DNA of 64,000 nt from Mycolicibacterium fallax (GTDB lineage: Bacteria > Actinomycetota > Actinomycetes > Mycobacteriales > Mycobacteriaceae), in contig NZ_AP022603.1 in NCBI RefSeq assembly GCF_010726955.1, positions 1 through 64,000 of the forward strand, given 5' to 3'. How positions within the stretch are numbered: position 1 is the stretch's first letter; each line of letters begins with the position of its first letter. A model generated the notes under the pieces. It was given only the letters and a program-made list of their open reading frames with translations, was not told where the DNA came from and made no database searches. The position numbers and the translations under genes were made by a program. Of this stretch, positions 49,441 to 58,590 are shown one piece after another.

Positions 49441-51453
49441 TCACTCGGGGCTCGGCGCCGATTCGGTGTCGGCGCCCCGCAACCGGCGAAGCGCGGCCCG
49501 CACCCGCGCACCGTCGGTGGTGGTCCAAAACGGTGGCAGCGACGAGCGCAGGTACCCGCCGTACCGGGCGGTCGCCATCCGGGAATCGAGCACCGCGACC
49601 ACGCCGCGGTCATCGGCCCGGCGCAGCAGCCGGCCGGCGCCCTGGGCGAGCAGCAGCGCGGCATGGTTGGCGGCCACCGCCATGAACCCGTTACCGCCGC
49701 GGGCGGCGACGGCCCGCTGCCGGGCGGTCAGCAGCGGATCGTCGGGCCGCGGGAACGGGATCCGGTCGATCAGCACCAGCGACAGCGACGGGCCCGGCAC
49801 GTCGACGCCCTGCCACAGCGACAGCGTCCCGAACAGCGAGGTCTGCGGGTCGGCGGCGAACTTCTCCACCAGCAGGGCGGTGGCGTCCTCGCCCTGGCAC
49901 AGCACCGGGGTGTCCAGCCGCTGGCGCATCTCGTCGGCCGCCGCCCGGGCCGCGCGCATCGACGAGAACAACCCCAGGGTGCGGCCGCCGGCGGCCTCGA
50001 TCAGCTCGGCGATCTCGCGGTGCTGGGCCTCCGAGGCGCTGCCGTCGCGCCCCGGCGGCGGCAGGTGCTTGGCGATGTAGAGGATGCCGGAGCGGGCGTG
50101 GTCGAACGGCGAGCCGACGTCCAGGCCGCGCCAGCGCACCGACTTCTCCGGATCGGGGCTGGTCAGGCCCCAGGCGCCGGCCATCCCGTCGAACGAGCCG
50201 CCGAGCGTGAGCGTCGCCGAGGTCAGCACCGTGGTGGTCTCGGCGAACAGGCGGTGCCGCAGCAGCCCGGCCACGCTCAGCGGCGCCACCCGCAGCACGA
50301 CCCGGGTGTTGCCGCGGATCTCCTCGCGGTCCAGCCACACCACGTCGAGCCGGTCGGGGATCGCCGGGCCGAACGAATCCAGCATCCGGGCGGCGGTGTC
50401 GGCGACCTCGTCGAGGGCGGCCACCGCCTCCGAACGCGCGGCCGCGGCCTTCGGATCCGTCGGCGCGGTGTCGATGGCGCTGCGGGCGGCGCCCGCGGCG
50501 TCGCGCAGCAGGGTCAGCGCGCGGCCGAGATCCTCGTCGAGGATGTCGATCCGGCCGGCGTCGCGTTCATGCAGGTCCGCCGAGAGCGTCGCGGCCGCGG
50601 CGTCCAGGCGCTCGGTCAGTTCGGCGTCGATCAGCCGCCCGCTGCGCCGCGACGCGGTGCCCATCGACGTCGCGGTCAGCTCCCCGGTCGCCACCCCGGT
50701 CACCCGGTCGACCAGGTCGTGGGCCTCGTCGACGACCAGCAGCGCGTGCTCGGGCAGCACCGCCGCGTCGGCGATCGCGTCGATGGCCAACAGCGCGTGG
50801 TTGGTGACGACGACGTCGGCCCGGCCGGCCTCGGCGCGCGCCCGCTCCGAGAAACACTCGGTGGCGTACGGGCAGCGCGAGGGCCCCAGGCATTCCCGGG
50901 CCGACACGCTGACCTGCCCCCAGGCCCGGTCGGTGACGCCGGGCCGCAGCTCGTCGCGGTCGCCGGTCTCGGTGTCCTGCGCCCATTCGTTGAGCCGCAC
51001 CACCTCCCGGCCCAGGGCGCTGGCGGTGGCCGGGTTGAACAGCTGCTCCTGGGGCAGCTCGGCCTCCTCGGCGCCGGTGCCGCCGGTGTGCAGCTTGTTC
51101 AGGCACAGGTAGTTCCCGCGGCCCTTGAGCAGCGCGAAGCTCGGGGTGCGCGGCAGCGTGCCGGTCAGCGCGGCGGTCAGCCGGGGCAGGTCGCGGTCGA
51201 CGAGTTGGCGCTGCAGCGCGATGGTGGCGGTCGACACCACCACCGGGCCGTTGCCGTCGGCGGCATGTTTGATCGCCGGCACCAGGTACGCCAGCGACTT
51301 GCCGGTGCCGGTGCCGGCCTGCACCGCCAGGTGCTCACCGGTGTGAAACGCCCGGTCCACGGCCTCGGCCATCGCCACCTGCCCGTCGCGGCGGGTGCCG
51401 CCGAGCGCGGTGACCGCGGCGGCCAGCAGTTCGGTTACCGATGTGTCGGCCAT
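49441..51453 (-). CDS. dinG: ATP-dependent DNA helicase, DinG family
   Basis: This 670-residue superfamily 2 helicase has Walker A in VQAGTGTGKSLAYLVPA, the DEAH box LLVVDEAHDLVDRVTG, iron-sulphur cluster cysteines (YLCLNK, then ECLGPSRCPYATECF) and C-terminal motifs LFGTLSLWQGVDVPG and GRLLRRADDRGVVAVLD. It unwinds DNA 5' to 3' and acts on structured or R-loop substrates in relatives. The ATG at 51453 overlaps the end of pncB by 19 bases. It corresponds to Rv1329c. Confidence 0.94.
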   Translation of the reverse strand: MADTSVTELLAAAVTALGGTRRDGQVAMAEAVDRAFHTGEHLAVQAGTGTGKSLAYLVPAIKHAADGNGPVVVSTATIALQRQLVDRDLPRLTAALTGTLPRTPSFALLKGRGNYLCLNKLHTGGTGAEEAELPQEQLFNPATASALGREVVRLNEWAQDTETGDRDELRPGVTDRAWGQVSVSARECLGPSRCPYATECFSERARAEAGRADVVVTNHALLAIDAIADAAVLPEHALLVVDEAHDLVDRVTGVATGELTATSMGTASRRSGRLIDAELTERLDAAAATLSADLHERDAGRIDILDEDLGRALTLLRDAAGAARSAIDTAPTDPKAAAARSEAVAALDEVADTAARMLDSFGPAIPDRLDVVWLDREEIRGNTRVVLRVAPLSVAGLLRHRLFAETTTVLTSATLTLGGSFDGMAGAWGLTSPDPEKSVRWRGLDVGSPFDHARSGILYIAKHLPPPGRDGSASEAQHREIAELIEAAGGRTLGLFSSMRAARAAADEMRQRLDTPVLCQGEDATALLVEKFAADPQTSLFGTLSLWQGVDVPGPSLSLVLIDRIPFPRPDDPLLTARQRAVAARGGNGFMAVAANHAALLLAQGAGRLLRRADDRGVVAVLDSRMATARYGGYLRSSLPPFWTTTDGARVRAALRRLRGADTESAPSPE

Positions 51454-52754
51454 GACTCCTCGTTGTGGCCCGGCGCAATGATCCGGGTCGCGATGGCGGG
51501 CTCCCCGTGCGACAGCTTGAGACCTTCCCACGGCAGGGTCAGCAGAGCGTCGGCGACCCGCCGCCGGGCCGCCGCCAGATCCGGGTCGGCCACCACGACG
51601 CCGTCGCGCACCAGCGGGGTCATCAGCTCGCGGGCCGGCCCGTCGACCCGCGGCGGCGCGCCGGCCGGGTAGAGGAGTTCCTCGGTGACGGTCCCGGACT
51701 CCCGCGCCAGCCGCACCGCCCGCTTGGCGCCGCCGTGGGACACCTTGTTGCTGCTGCGCTTGGTGACCGGCAGGCCGTCGACCTCGACAAGCTTGTAGAC
51801 CATGCCCGCGGCAGGCGACCCGGACCCGGTCACCACCGAGGTCCCGACCCCGTAGCCGTCGACCGGTTCGGCGCGCAGCGCGGCGATCGAGTATTCGTCG
51901 AGATCCCCGGACAGCACGATCCGGGTGCCGGTGGCGCCCAGCGCGTCGAGCTGCTCGCGGGCCTGCCGGGCCAGCACGCCCAGGTCACCGGAGTCGATCC
52001 GGATGGCACCCAGCCGCGGGCCGCCGGCGGCGACGGCGTTGGCGATGCCGGTGCTGACGTCGTAGGTGTCGACCAGCAGGGTGGTGTCGGTGCCCAGCGC
52101 GGCGACCTGCGCGGCGAACGCGGCCGGCTCGTTCGGGCCGTCCGGGCCGGCGTAGAGCATGGTGAACGCGTGCGCGCTGGTGCCGGTGGTCGGGACACCG
52201 AAACTCCGGCCGGCCTCCAGGTTGGAGGTGGCGGCAAACCCCGCCAGGTAGGCGGCCCGGGCGGCGGCGACGGCGGAACGCTCGTGGGTGCGCCGCGAAC
52301 CCATCTCGATCAGCGTCCGGCCCCCGGCGGCGCTGACCATCCGGGCCGCGGCCGAGGCGATCGCGGAGTCGTGGTTGTAGATCGACAGCGCCAGGGTCTC
52401 CAGCAGCACGCATTCGGCGAAGCTGCCGCGCACCGCCAGCACCGGCGAGTCCGGGAAATACAGTTCGCCCTCGGGGTAGCCGTCGATGTCGCCGGTGAAC
52501 CGGAAATCGCGCAGGAAATCGATCGTCGCCGGGTCGATGTCACCGCGCAGGGCCCGCAGATCGTCGTCGTCGAACCGGAACCGGGCCAGCGCGTCGAGCA
52601 GCCGGCCGGTGCCGGCGACCACGCCGTAGCGCCGACCCGCGGGCAGCCTGCGGGCGAACAGTTCGAACACGCAGCGCCGCGCCGCGGTGCCGTCGCGCAG
52701 CGCCGCCGAGAGCATGGTCAGCTCGTACTTGTCGGTCAGCAGGGACACCGTCAC
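51435..52754 (-). CDS. pncB: Nicotinate phosphoribosyltransferase
   Basis: PncB joins nicotinate to PRPP in the NAD salvage pathway. The 439-residue protein starts [20 protein letters not shown], with the conserved Lys-Tyr-Glu motif. The catalytic histidine region is [19 protein letters not shown]; phosphate-binding segments are [28 protein letters not shown] and [15 protein letters not shown]. It corresponds to Rv1330c (pncB1). It is divergent from clpS and overlaps dinG. Confidence 0.95.
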   Translation of the reverse strand: MTVSLLTDKYELTMLSAALRDGTAARRCVFELFARRLPAGRRYGVVAGTGRLLDALARFRFDDDDLRALRGDIDPATIDFLRDFRFTGDIDGYPEGELYFPDSPVLAVRGSFAECVLLETLALSIYNHDSAIASAAARMVSAAGGRTLIEMGSRRTHERSAVAAARAAYLAGFAATSNLEAGRSFGVPTTGTSAHAFTMLYAGPDGPNEPAAFAAQVAALGTDTTLLVDTYDVSTGIANAVAAGGPRLGAIRIDSGDLGVLARQAREQLDALGATGTRIVLSGDLDEYSIAALRAEPVDGYGVGTSVVTGSGSPAAGMVYKLVEVDGLPVTKRSSNKVSHGGAKRAVRLARESGTVTEELLYPAGAPPRVDGPARELMTPLVRDGVVVADPDLAAARRRVADALLTLPWEGLKLSHGEPAIATRIIAPGHNEESWPTHR

Positions 52755-52780
52755 GGACTCACGCTAATGCCTGGCGGCGT

Positions 52781-52786
52781 TATCCT
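52781..52786 (+). promoter_or_regulatory. -10 box of clpS, leaderless start
   Basis: TATCCT lies six bases before the ATG of clpS at 52793, and there is no ribosome-binding site between. This predicts a leaderless mRNA for clpS and the genes after it. Confidence 0.45.
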
Positions 52787-52792
52787 GTCGAT

Positions 52793-53089
52793 ATGGCCGC
52801 CTCCGCACCGACCAAGCCGGCCGATCAGCGGCTGACCGATCCCGTCGACGCCGTCGACGCACCCTGGGTGACGATCGTCTGGGACGACCCGGTCAACCTG
52901 ATGAACTACGTGACCTACGTGTTCCAGACGCTGTTCGGCTACTCCGAGCCGCACGCCACCAAGCTGATGCTGCAGGTGCACAACGAGGGCAAGGCGGTGG
53001 TGACCGCGGGCAGCCGGGAATCGATGGAGATCGACGTCGCCAAGCTGCACGCGGCCGGGCTCTGGGCGAGCATGCAGCAGGACTCCTAG
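52793..53089 (+). CDS. clpS: ATP-dependent Clp protease adaptor ClpS
   Basis: ClpS hands N-degron proteins to the ClpC1-ClpP protease. The 98-residue protein has the N-degron pocket and Clp-binding motifs [20 protein letters not shown] and [17 protein letters not shown]. It is the first gene of a head-to-tail run (clpS, DUF2017, P1 peptidase, rhomboid, murI) with overlapping or near-overlapping starts and stops. Confidence 0.95.
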   Translation: MAASAPTKPADQRLTDPVDAVDAPWVTIVWDDPVNLMNYVTYVFQTLFGYSEPHATKLMLQVHNEGKAVVTAGSRESMEIDVAKLHAAGLWASMQQDS

Positions 53090-53093
53090 ACCG

Positions 53094-53687
53094 GTGCGCA
53101 AATGGAAGCGGGTCGACACCGCTGAGGGACCCCGGTTCCGCTCCGAGCTGGAATCGCACGAGGCCGCCCTGCTGCACAACATGATCGACTCGGTGCTGGA
53201 GATGCTCGACGGCCGCCAGGCGCAATCCCCGGCCGACGAACTGGAGGCCATCACCGGGATCCGCACCGGCCCGTCGGCCCCGCCGGCCGACGACACCCTG
53301 GCCCGGCTGCTGCCGGACTTCTATCGCGCCGACGCGACCGGGGCCACCGAGATGCCCGACGGGATCGGCCCCGCCGACTTCAACGGCGCGCTGCGCAGCG
53401 TGCACGAGCCCGCCATCATCGACGCCAAGCGCGAGGCGGCCACCCGGATGCGCGACACCTGCCCGCGCGACGGCGGACGCCTGGAGCTGACCGAGGCCGA
53501 CGCGCAGGCCTGGATCGCCGCCGTCAACGACATCCGGTTGGCGCTGGGCACCATCCTGGGCGTCGGCGCGGGCGGCCCGGACCTGCTGCCGGTGGACCAT
53601 CCGCTGGCCGGGCACCTCGACGTCTACCACTGGCTGACCGCGCTGCAGGAGTACCTGGTGCTGGGACTGATGGGCAAGCGGGCATGA
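53094..53687 (+). CDS. DUF2017 family protein
   Basis: This 197-residue acidic, mainly helical protein (Rv1332) has conserved ELESHEAALLHNMIDSVLEM near the start and LPVDHPLAGHLDVYHWLTALQEYLV at the end. Its gene always sits beside clpS in actinobacteria, which suggests a part in protein turnover; the function is unknown. The GTG at 53094 follows clpS by four bases. Its stop overlaps the next ATG. Confidence 0.88.
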   Translation: MRKWKRVDTAEGPRFRSELESHEAALLHNMIDSVLEMLDGRQAQSPADELEAITGIRTGPSAPPADDTLARLLPDFYRADATGATEMPDGIGPADFNGALRSVHEPAIIDAKREAATRMRDTCPRDGGRLELTEADAQAWIAAVNDIRLALGTILGVGAGGPDLLPVDHPLAGHLDVYHWLTALQEYLVLGLMGKRA

Positions 53688-54721
53688 ACCGGCACGGCTC
53701 GATCACCGACGTCGCCGGCATCCTGGTCGGCCAGCACCACTGGCTGGACGACGACGCCACCCTCGGCACCGGCTGGGCGTCGGGCACGACGGTGCTGCTC
53801 ACCCCGCCGAACACCGTCGGCGGCGTGGACTGCCGCGGTGGCGCGCCGGGCACCCGCGAGACCGAACTGCTGGACCCCGCCAACAGCGTGCAGTACGTCG
53901 ACGCGATCGCGCTGTGCGGCGGCAGCGCCTACGGGCTGGCCGCCGCCGACGGGATCATGAACTGGCTGGAGAGTCAGGGCCGCGGCGTCGCGATGTCCGG
54001 CGGGCTGGTGCCGATCGTGCCGGCCGCGGTGATCTTCGACCTGCCGGTCGGTGCCTGGTCGTCCCGGCCGACCGCCGACTTCGGCTACGCCGCGGCCCGC
54101 TCGGCCGGCACCGAGGTCGCGGTGGGCACCGCCGGTGCGGGCACCGGCGCCCGCTCCGGGGTGCTCAAGGGCGGTGTCGGCACCGCGTCGGTGCGGCTGG
54201 GCGGCCGCTACGACGGGGTCACCGTCGGCGCCCTGGCGATCGTCAACAGCGCGGGCAGCGTCATCGACCCGGACACCGGGCTGCCCTGGATGGCCGACGC
54301 GGTGCGCAGATTCGGGTTGCGGACCCCGCCGCCGGACCAGGTCGCGGCGTTTGCCGCCCGGGACGCCGAACACAACCCGCTGAACACCACCATCGCCGTC
54401 GTCGCGACCGACGCCGCACTGTCCCCGGCCGGCTGCCGGCGGATGGCGATCGCCGCGCACGACGGCCTGGCGCACGCCATCCGCCCGGCGCACACCCCGG
54501 TCGACGGCGACACCGTCTTCGCGCTGTCCACCGGCGCGGTGCGGGTGCCGCCGGACCCGCAGACCCCGCCGCAGATGTCTGCGGAGACCCCGCTGCTGGC
54601 CGCCGTCGGCGCGGCCGCCGCCGAGGCGCTGGCCACCGCCGTGCTCGTCGGGGTGTTCGCCGCAAGCACCGTCGCCGACATCCCGACCTACCGCGATCTG
54701 TTGCCGGGGGCGTTCGCATGA
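53684..54721 (+). CDS. P1 family (DmpA-like) self-cleaving aminopeptidase
   Basis: This 345-residue hydrolase (Rv1333 family) belongs to the S58/DmpA group of N-terminal nucleophile-type enzymes. Conserved parts are DVAGILVGQHHWLDDDATLG, VDCRGGAPGTRETELL, CGGSAYGLAAADGIMNWLE, and the likely self-cleavage site HNPLNTTIAVVATD, where the Thr after Asn would become the nucleophile. The natural substrate is unknown. The ATG overlaps the previous stop by four bases and its stop overlaps the rhomboid ATG. In M. tuberculosis mec, cysO and cysM lie between this gene and the rhomboid gene; here there is no space for them. Confidence 0.9.
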   Translation: MNRHGSITDVAGILVGQHHWLDDDATLGTGWASGTTVLLTPPNTVGGVDCRGGAPGTRETELLDPANSVQYVDAIALCGGSAYGLAAADGIMNWLESQGRGVAMSGGLVPIVPAAVIFDLPVGAWSSRPTADFGYAAARSAGTEVAVGTAGAGTGARSGVLKGGVGTASVRLGGRYDGVTVGALAIVNSAGSVIDPDTGLPWMADAVRRFGLRTPPPDQVAAFAARDAEHNPLNTTIAVVATDAALSPAGCRRMAIAAHDGLAHAIRPAHTPVDGDTVFALSTGAVRVPPDPQTPPQMSAETPLLAAVGAAAAEALATAVLVGVFAASTVADIPTYRDLLPGAFA

Positions 54722-55371
54722 CCATCCCGACCGGCCACCTGGGCACCGAACCGGCCAAACCGCGCCCGGCCTGGCAGGTCGGCGCCGCCACCATCGCCGG
54801 TTTCGTCGCGGTGCTCTACCTGATCGAACTCATCGACACCGTCGCCGGGCACCGGCTGGACTACCACGGCATCGCGCCGATGAGCGCCGACGGACTCTGG
54901 GGCATCGCCTTCGCCCCGCTGCTGCACGCCAACTGGGCGCACCTGATCGCCAACACGATCCCGCTGCTGGTGCTCGGCTTCCTGATGACGCTGTCGGGGA
55001 TGGCCAGATTCGTCTCGGCCACCGCCGTCATCTGGGTGCTCGGCGGATTCGGCACCTGGCTGATCGGTGACGTCGGCCCCTGCCCGGGCTCCTCCATCCA
55101 CATCGGCGCCTCCGGCCTGATCTTCGGCTGGCTGACCTTCCTGCTGGTGTTCGGCTGGTTCAGCCGGCGGCCCTGGGAGATCATCGTCAGCGTCATCGTG
55201 CTGGTCGGCTACGGCAGCGTGCTGTGGGGCGCGGTCCCGGTGCTCAACCGCTGCGGCGGCGTGTCGTGGCAGGCCCACCTGTGCGGCGCGATCGCCGGTG
55301 TGGTCGCCGCCTATCTGCTGTCCGGCCCGGAACGCAAGGCGCGGGCCGAGCGGCGGGCGGTGCGCGGATGA
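54718..55371 (+). CDS. Rhomboid family intramembrane serine protease
   Basis: This 217-residue membrane protein has about six helices. The catalytic serine is in [15 protein letters not shown] and the histidine in [19 protein letters not shown]. The conserved loop [20 protein letters not shown] contains the His-Asn pair of the oxyanion region. Rhomboids cut proteins inside the membrane; the substrate here is not known. It corresponds to Rv1337. The ATG at 54718 overlaps the stop of the P1 peptidase, and its stop overlaps the murI ATG. Confidence 0.93.
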   Translation: MTIPTGHLGTEPAKPRPAWQVGAATIAGFVAVLYLIELIDTVAGHRLDYHGIAPMSADGLWGIAFAPLLHANWAHLIANTIPLLVLGFLMTLSGMARFVSATAVIWVLGGFGTWLIGDVGPCPGSSIHIGASGLIFGWLTFLLVFGWFSRRPWEIIVSVIVLVGYGSVLWGAVPVLNRCGGVSWQAHLCGAIAGVVAAYLLSGPERKARAERRAVRG

Positions 55372-56324
55372 CCTCGGGGAAAGAACGCCCCTCGTCGAGT
55401 CGCCCGGTGCTGTCGCGGGCGACCTCTTCCTCGGGGAAAGAACGCCCCTCGTCGAGTCGCCCGGTGGGGTCGCGGGCGACCTCTTCCTCGGGGAAAGAAC
55501 GCCCCTCGTCGAGTCGCCCGGTGGGCGTGTTCGATTCCGGGGTCGGCGGGCTCACCGTCGCCCGCGCGATCATCGACATGCTGCCCGACGAGGAGATGAT
55601 TTACGTCGGCGACACCGGCAACGGGCCGTACGGTCCACTGCCCATCGCCGATATCCGCGCGCATGCCCTGGCGATCATGGACGACCTGGTCGAACGCGGG
55701 GTCAAGGCGCTGGTCATCGCCTGCAACTCGGCGTCCTCGGCGTGCCTGCGCGACGCCAGGGAACGCTACGACGTGCCGGTGGTCGAGGTGATCCTGCCCG
55801 CGGTGCGACGGGCGGTCGCGACCACCCGCAGCGGCCGGATCGGGGTGATCGGGACCGAGGCGACCGTCGCCTCCGGGGCCTACCAGGACGCGTTCGGCGC
55901 CGCGGTGGGCACCGAGATCACCGCGGTGGCCTGCCCCCGGTTCGTCGACTTCGTCGAGCGCGGCATCACCAGCGGTCGGCAGGTGCTGAACCTGGCGGAG
56001 GGCTACCTGGAGCCGCTGCAGCGCGCCGACGTCGACACTCTGGTGCTGGGCTGCACGCACTATCCGCTGCTGTCCGGGCTGATCCAGCTGGTCGTCGGCG
56101 ACGGGGTGACCCTGGTGTCCAGCGCCGAGGAGACCGCCAAGGATTTGCTGCGGGTCCTCACCGAGCAAGATCTGCTGCGCCCGCACGACCTGCCACCGCC
56201 CGGTCGCCGGTTCGAGGCGACCGGCGACCCCGAGGCGTTCCTGGCGCTGGCCTCCCGATTCCTAGGGCCCGCCATCACCGGCGTGGAACCCGCCGCCGGG
56301 CACACCCGGCACGCCGACCGGTAG
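55368..56324 (+). CDS. murI: Glutamate racemase with repeat-extended N-terminus
   Basis: MurI makes D-glutamate for peptidoglycan. The core starts [20 protein letters not shown] (first catalytic region), with active-site cysteines in [18 protein letters not shown] and [14 protein letters not shown] and [17 protein letters not shown] between. The ATG at 55368 gives 318 residues, about 47 more than M. tuberculosis MurI, as recalled. The extra N-terminal part is a 19-residue unit ([19 protein letters not shown]) repeated almost three times by a 57-bp DNA repeat. GTG codons at the Val of each RPV, including 55521 just before GVFDSG, are alternative starts. The ATG overlaps the rhomboid stop. Confidence 0.95.
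   Translation: MTSGKERPSSSRPVLSRATSSSGKERPSSSRPVGSRATSSSGKERPSSSRPVGVFDSGVGGLTVARAIIDMLPDEEMIYVGDTGNGPYGPLPIADIRAHALAIMDDLVERGVKALVIACNSASSACLRDARERYDVPVVEVILPAVRRAVATTRSGRIGVIGTEATVASGAYQDAFGAAVGTEITAVACPRFVDFVERGITSGRQVLNLAEGYLEPLQRADVDTLVLGCTHYPLLSGLIQLVVGDGVTLVSSAEETAKDLLRVLTEQDLLRPHDLPPPGRRFEATGDPEAFLALASRFLGPAITGVEPAAGHTRHADR
55374..55530 (+). repeat. 57-bp in-frame tandem repeat at the start of murI
   Basis: Copies begin TCGGGGAAAGAACGCCCCTC at 55374, 55431 and 55488; the period is exactly 57 bp, that is 19 codons, so the frame of murI is kept. Copy 3 ends where the racemase core begins. Copies differ at only a few positions (CTGTCG against GGGTCG). The unit aligns with the 48-bp repeat at 47846 apart from a nine-base insertion after TTCCTCG. 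Confidence 0.95.
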
Positions 56325-56408
56325 GCCCGGCGGCTGTGATTGCCGCCACGCCGACGGGATGTGCCGATGTTCGGGTCGCGGCCACCGGCGGCATGGCAAG
56401 CTGGTGAG

Positions 56409-57185
56409 GTGCGCGTCACTGTGCTTGGTTGCTCCGGCAGCGTGGTCGGACCGGATTCTCCGGCGTCGGGCTACCTGTTGACCGCGCCGGGCACCGAGCC
56501 GCTGGCAATCGACTTCGGCGGGGGCGTGCTGGGCACGCTGCAACGGTTCGCCGACCCGGGCGAGGTCAACGTCTTCCTGTCCCATCTGCACGCCGATCAC
56601 TGCCTGGACCTGCCGGGACTGTTCGTCTGGCGGCGCTACCACCCGAATGCGCCGACCGGCAAGGCGCTGATGTACGGGCCGGCGGACACCTGGTCGCGGA
56701 TGGCGGCGGCCTCCTCGCCGCACGGCGCCGAACTCGACGACTTCACCGACATCTTCGACGTGCACTCCTGGTCGGACGGCCAGACCATCAGCTACGGCGC
56801 GCTCAACGTGCACGTGCGCGAGATGAAGCACCCCACCGCTTCGTTCGGGATGCGGTTCACCGACCCGAGCGGAGCGGTGCTGGTCTACAGCGCCGACACC
56901 GGCATCTGCGACGCCATCGTCGAGCTCGCCCAGGGCGCCGACGTGTTCCTGTGCGAGGCGTCCTGGACGCACAGCCCGAAAAATCCCGCCGACCTGCACC
57001 TGTCCGGGACCGAGGCCGGTCAGATCGCCACCGCGGCCGGGGTCGGGGAGTTGCTGCTGACCCACATTCCGCCGTGGACCTCCCGCGAGGACGTGATCGC
57101 CGAGGCCAAGGCCGCCTTCGACGGTCCGGTGCACGCCGTGGTTGCCGGCGAGGGTTTCGACGTCCGCTGCACCCGCTCGCGGTAG
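56409..57185 (+). CDS. MBL-fold cyclic nucleotide phosphodiesterase (Rv1339 family)
   Basis: This 258-residue metallo-beta-lactamase-fold protein has the metal motif HxHxDH in NVFLSHLHADHCLDLPGL, further ligands in VLVYSADTGICDA and a His near LLLTHIPPW. The M. tuberculosis counterpart Rv1339 has been reported to be a class II-like cAMP phosphodiesterase, which would oppose the cyclase at 38 kb; this assignment is by family. The GTG at 56409 gives VRVTVLGCSGSVVGPDSPAS. Confidence 0.88.
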   Translation: MRVTVLGCSGSVVGPDSPASGYLLTAPGTEPLAIDFGGGVLGTLQRFADPGEVNVFLSHLHADHCLDLPGLFVWRRYHPNAPTGKALMYGPADTWSRMAAASSPHGAELDDFTDIFDVHSWSDGQTISYGALNVHVREMKHPTASFGMRFTDPSGAVLVYSADTGICDAIVELAQGADVFLCEASWTHSPKNPADLHLSGTEAGQIATAAGVGELLLTHIPPWTSREDVIAEAKAAFDGPVHAVVAGEGFDVRCTRSR

Positions 57186-57193
57186 CAGCGGGC

Positions 57194-57199
57194 TAGGGT
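57194..57199 (+). promoter_or_regulatory. -10 box of rph, leaderless start
   Basis: TAGGGT is followed by six bases and then the GTG of rph at 57206, with no ribosome-binding site. This is a plausible leaderless promoter. Confidence 0.4.
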
Positions 57200-57205
57200 T
57201 GCCGG

Positions 57206-57985
57206 GTGACCAGTCGCGAAGACGGCCGCTCCGATGACGAGCTCCGGCCGGTAAAGATCACCCGCGGGTTCACCTCGCATCCGGCCGGATCGGTCCTGGT
57301 GGAGTTCGGCGATACCCGGGTGCTGTGCACGGCCAGCGTCGTCGAGGGCGTGCCGCGCTGGCGTAAGGGCTCCGGCCTGGGCTGGCTGACCGCCGAGTAC
57401 GCCATGCTCCCGGCCGCCACCCACACCCGCTCGGACCGCGAATCGGTCAAGGGCCGGGTCGGTGGTCGCACCCAGGAGATCAGCCGGCTGGTCGGTCGCT
57501 CGCTGCGCGCCTGCATCGACCTGCGTGCGCTGGGGGAGAACACCATCTCCATCGACTGTGACGTGCTGCAGGCCGACGGCGGCACCCGCACCGCGGCGAT
57601 CACCGGCGCCTACGTGGCGCTGGCCGACGCCGTCACCTACCTGGGCGCGGCGGGCCGGCTCTCTGACCCCCGGCCGCTGTCCTGCGCGATCGCCGCGGTC
57701 AGCGTCGGGGTGGTCGACGGCCGAGTGCGCGTCGACCTGCCGTACGAGGAGGATTCCCGCGCCGAGGTCGACATGAACATCGTCGCCACCGACACCGGCA
57801 CCTTCGTCGAGGTGCAGGGCACCGGCGAGGGCGCGACGTTCCCGCGCTCGACGCTGGACAAGATGCTGGACGCGGCGCTGGTCGGCTGCGAGCAGCTGTT
57901 CGAAATCCAGCGCGCCGCATTGGAACTGCCGTACCCCGGGGTGCTTCCGGAGGGCCCGGCACCGAAGAAGGCTTTCGGGAGCTGA
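57206..57985 (+). CDS. rph: Ribonuclease PH
   Basis: RNase PH trims the 3' ends of tRNA precursors with phosphate. The 259-residue protein has [20 protein letters not shown], the RNA-binding arginines in [20 protein letters not shown], and catalytic acidic residues in [20 protein letters not shown] and [15 protein letters not shown]. The stop overlaps the ATG of rdgB by one base. Confidence 0.97.
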   Translation: MTSREDGRSDDELRPVKITRGFTSHPAGSVLVEFGDTRVLCTASVVEGVPRWRKGSGLGWLTAEYAMLPAATHTRSDRESVKGRVGGRTQEISRLVGRSLRACIDLRALGENTISIDCDVLQADGGTRTAAITGAYVALADAVTYLGAAGRLSDPRPLSCAIAAVSVGVVDGRVRVDLPYEEDSRAEVDMNIVATDTGTFVEVQGTGEGATFPRSTLDKMLDAALVGCEQLFEIQRAALELPYPGVLPEGPAPKKAFGS

Positions 57986-58590
57986 TGCCTCGGCTGTTGA
58001 TGGCCACCCGCAACCGCAAGAAGCTGGCCGAGCTGCGCCGGGTTCTCGACTCCAGCGGGGTGGACCTGGTGCTGCTGTCGCTCGATGACGTTCCGGAATA
58101 CCCGGAGGCGCCCGAAACCGGCGCCGGCTTCGAGGACAACGCGCTGGCCAAGGCCCGTGACGGGTTCGCGGCCACCGGAATCCCGTGCCTGGCCGATGAT
58201 TCCGGCCTGGCCGTCGACGCCCTCAACGGGATGCCCGGGGTGCTCTCGGCGCGCTGGTCCGGCACTCACGGCGACGACGTCGGCAACTACCGGTTGCTGC
58301 TCGCGCAGCTCTGCGATGTGCCCGAGCAGCGTCGCGGCGCCGGATTCGTTTCGGTGTGCGCGCTGGTCTGGGGACCGGGCCCCGACGATCAGCGCACCGT
58401 CCGCGGCCAGTGGCGCGGGTCGATCGCCCGCGAGCCCCGCGGTCAGGGCGGTTTCGGCTACGACCCGGTGTTCCTGCCCGAGGGCGACGACCGTTCGGCG
58501 GCCGAGCTGAGCCCGGCGGAAAAGGACGCGGTCTCGCACCGCAGCCGGGCGCTGGAGTTGCTGGTGCCCGCGCTGCGCACACTGGCCTGA
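57985..58590 (+). CDS. rdgB: dITP/XTP pyrophosphatase
   Basis: This 201-residue enzyme of the Ham1 family removes inosine and xanthosine triphosphates from the nucleotide pool. Motifs are MATRNRKKLAELRRVL (substrate phosphate site), ETGAGFEDNALAKARDG, catalytic LADDSGLAVDALNGMPG, and RGQGGFGYDPVFLPEG. It corresponds to Rv1341. Its last 133 bases are overlapped from the other strand by the acyltransferase frame. Confidence 0.96.
   Translation: MPRLLMATRNRKKLAELRRVLDSSGVDLVLLSLDDVPEYPEAPETGAGFEDNALAKARDGFAATGIPCLADDSGLAVDALNGMPGVLSARWSGTHGDDVGNYRLLLAQLCDVPEQRRGAGFVSVCALVWGPGPDDQRTVRGQWRGSIAREPRGQGGFGYDPVFLPEGDDRSAAELSPAEKDAVSHRSRALELLVPALRTLA

Noticed and set aside
55374..55530. A CRISPR array or assembly duplication at the 57-bp repeats
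   Set aside because: There are no spacers and the repeat keeps the murI frame. A duplication artefact is less likely because copies differ at a few bases, though long reads would settle it.
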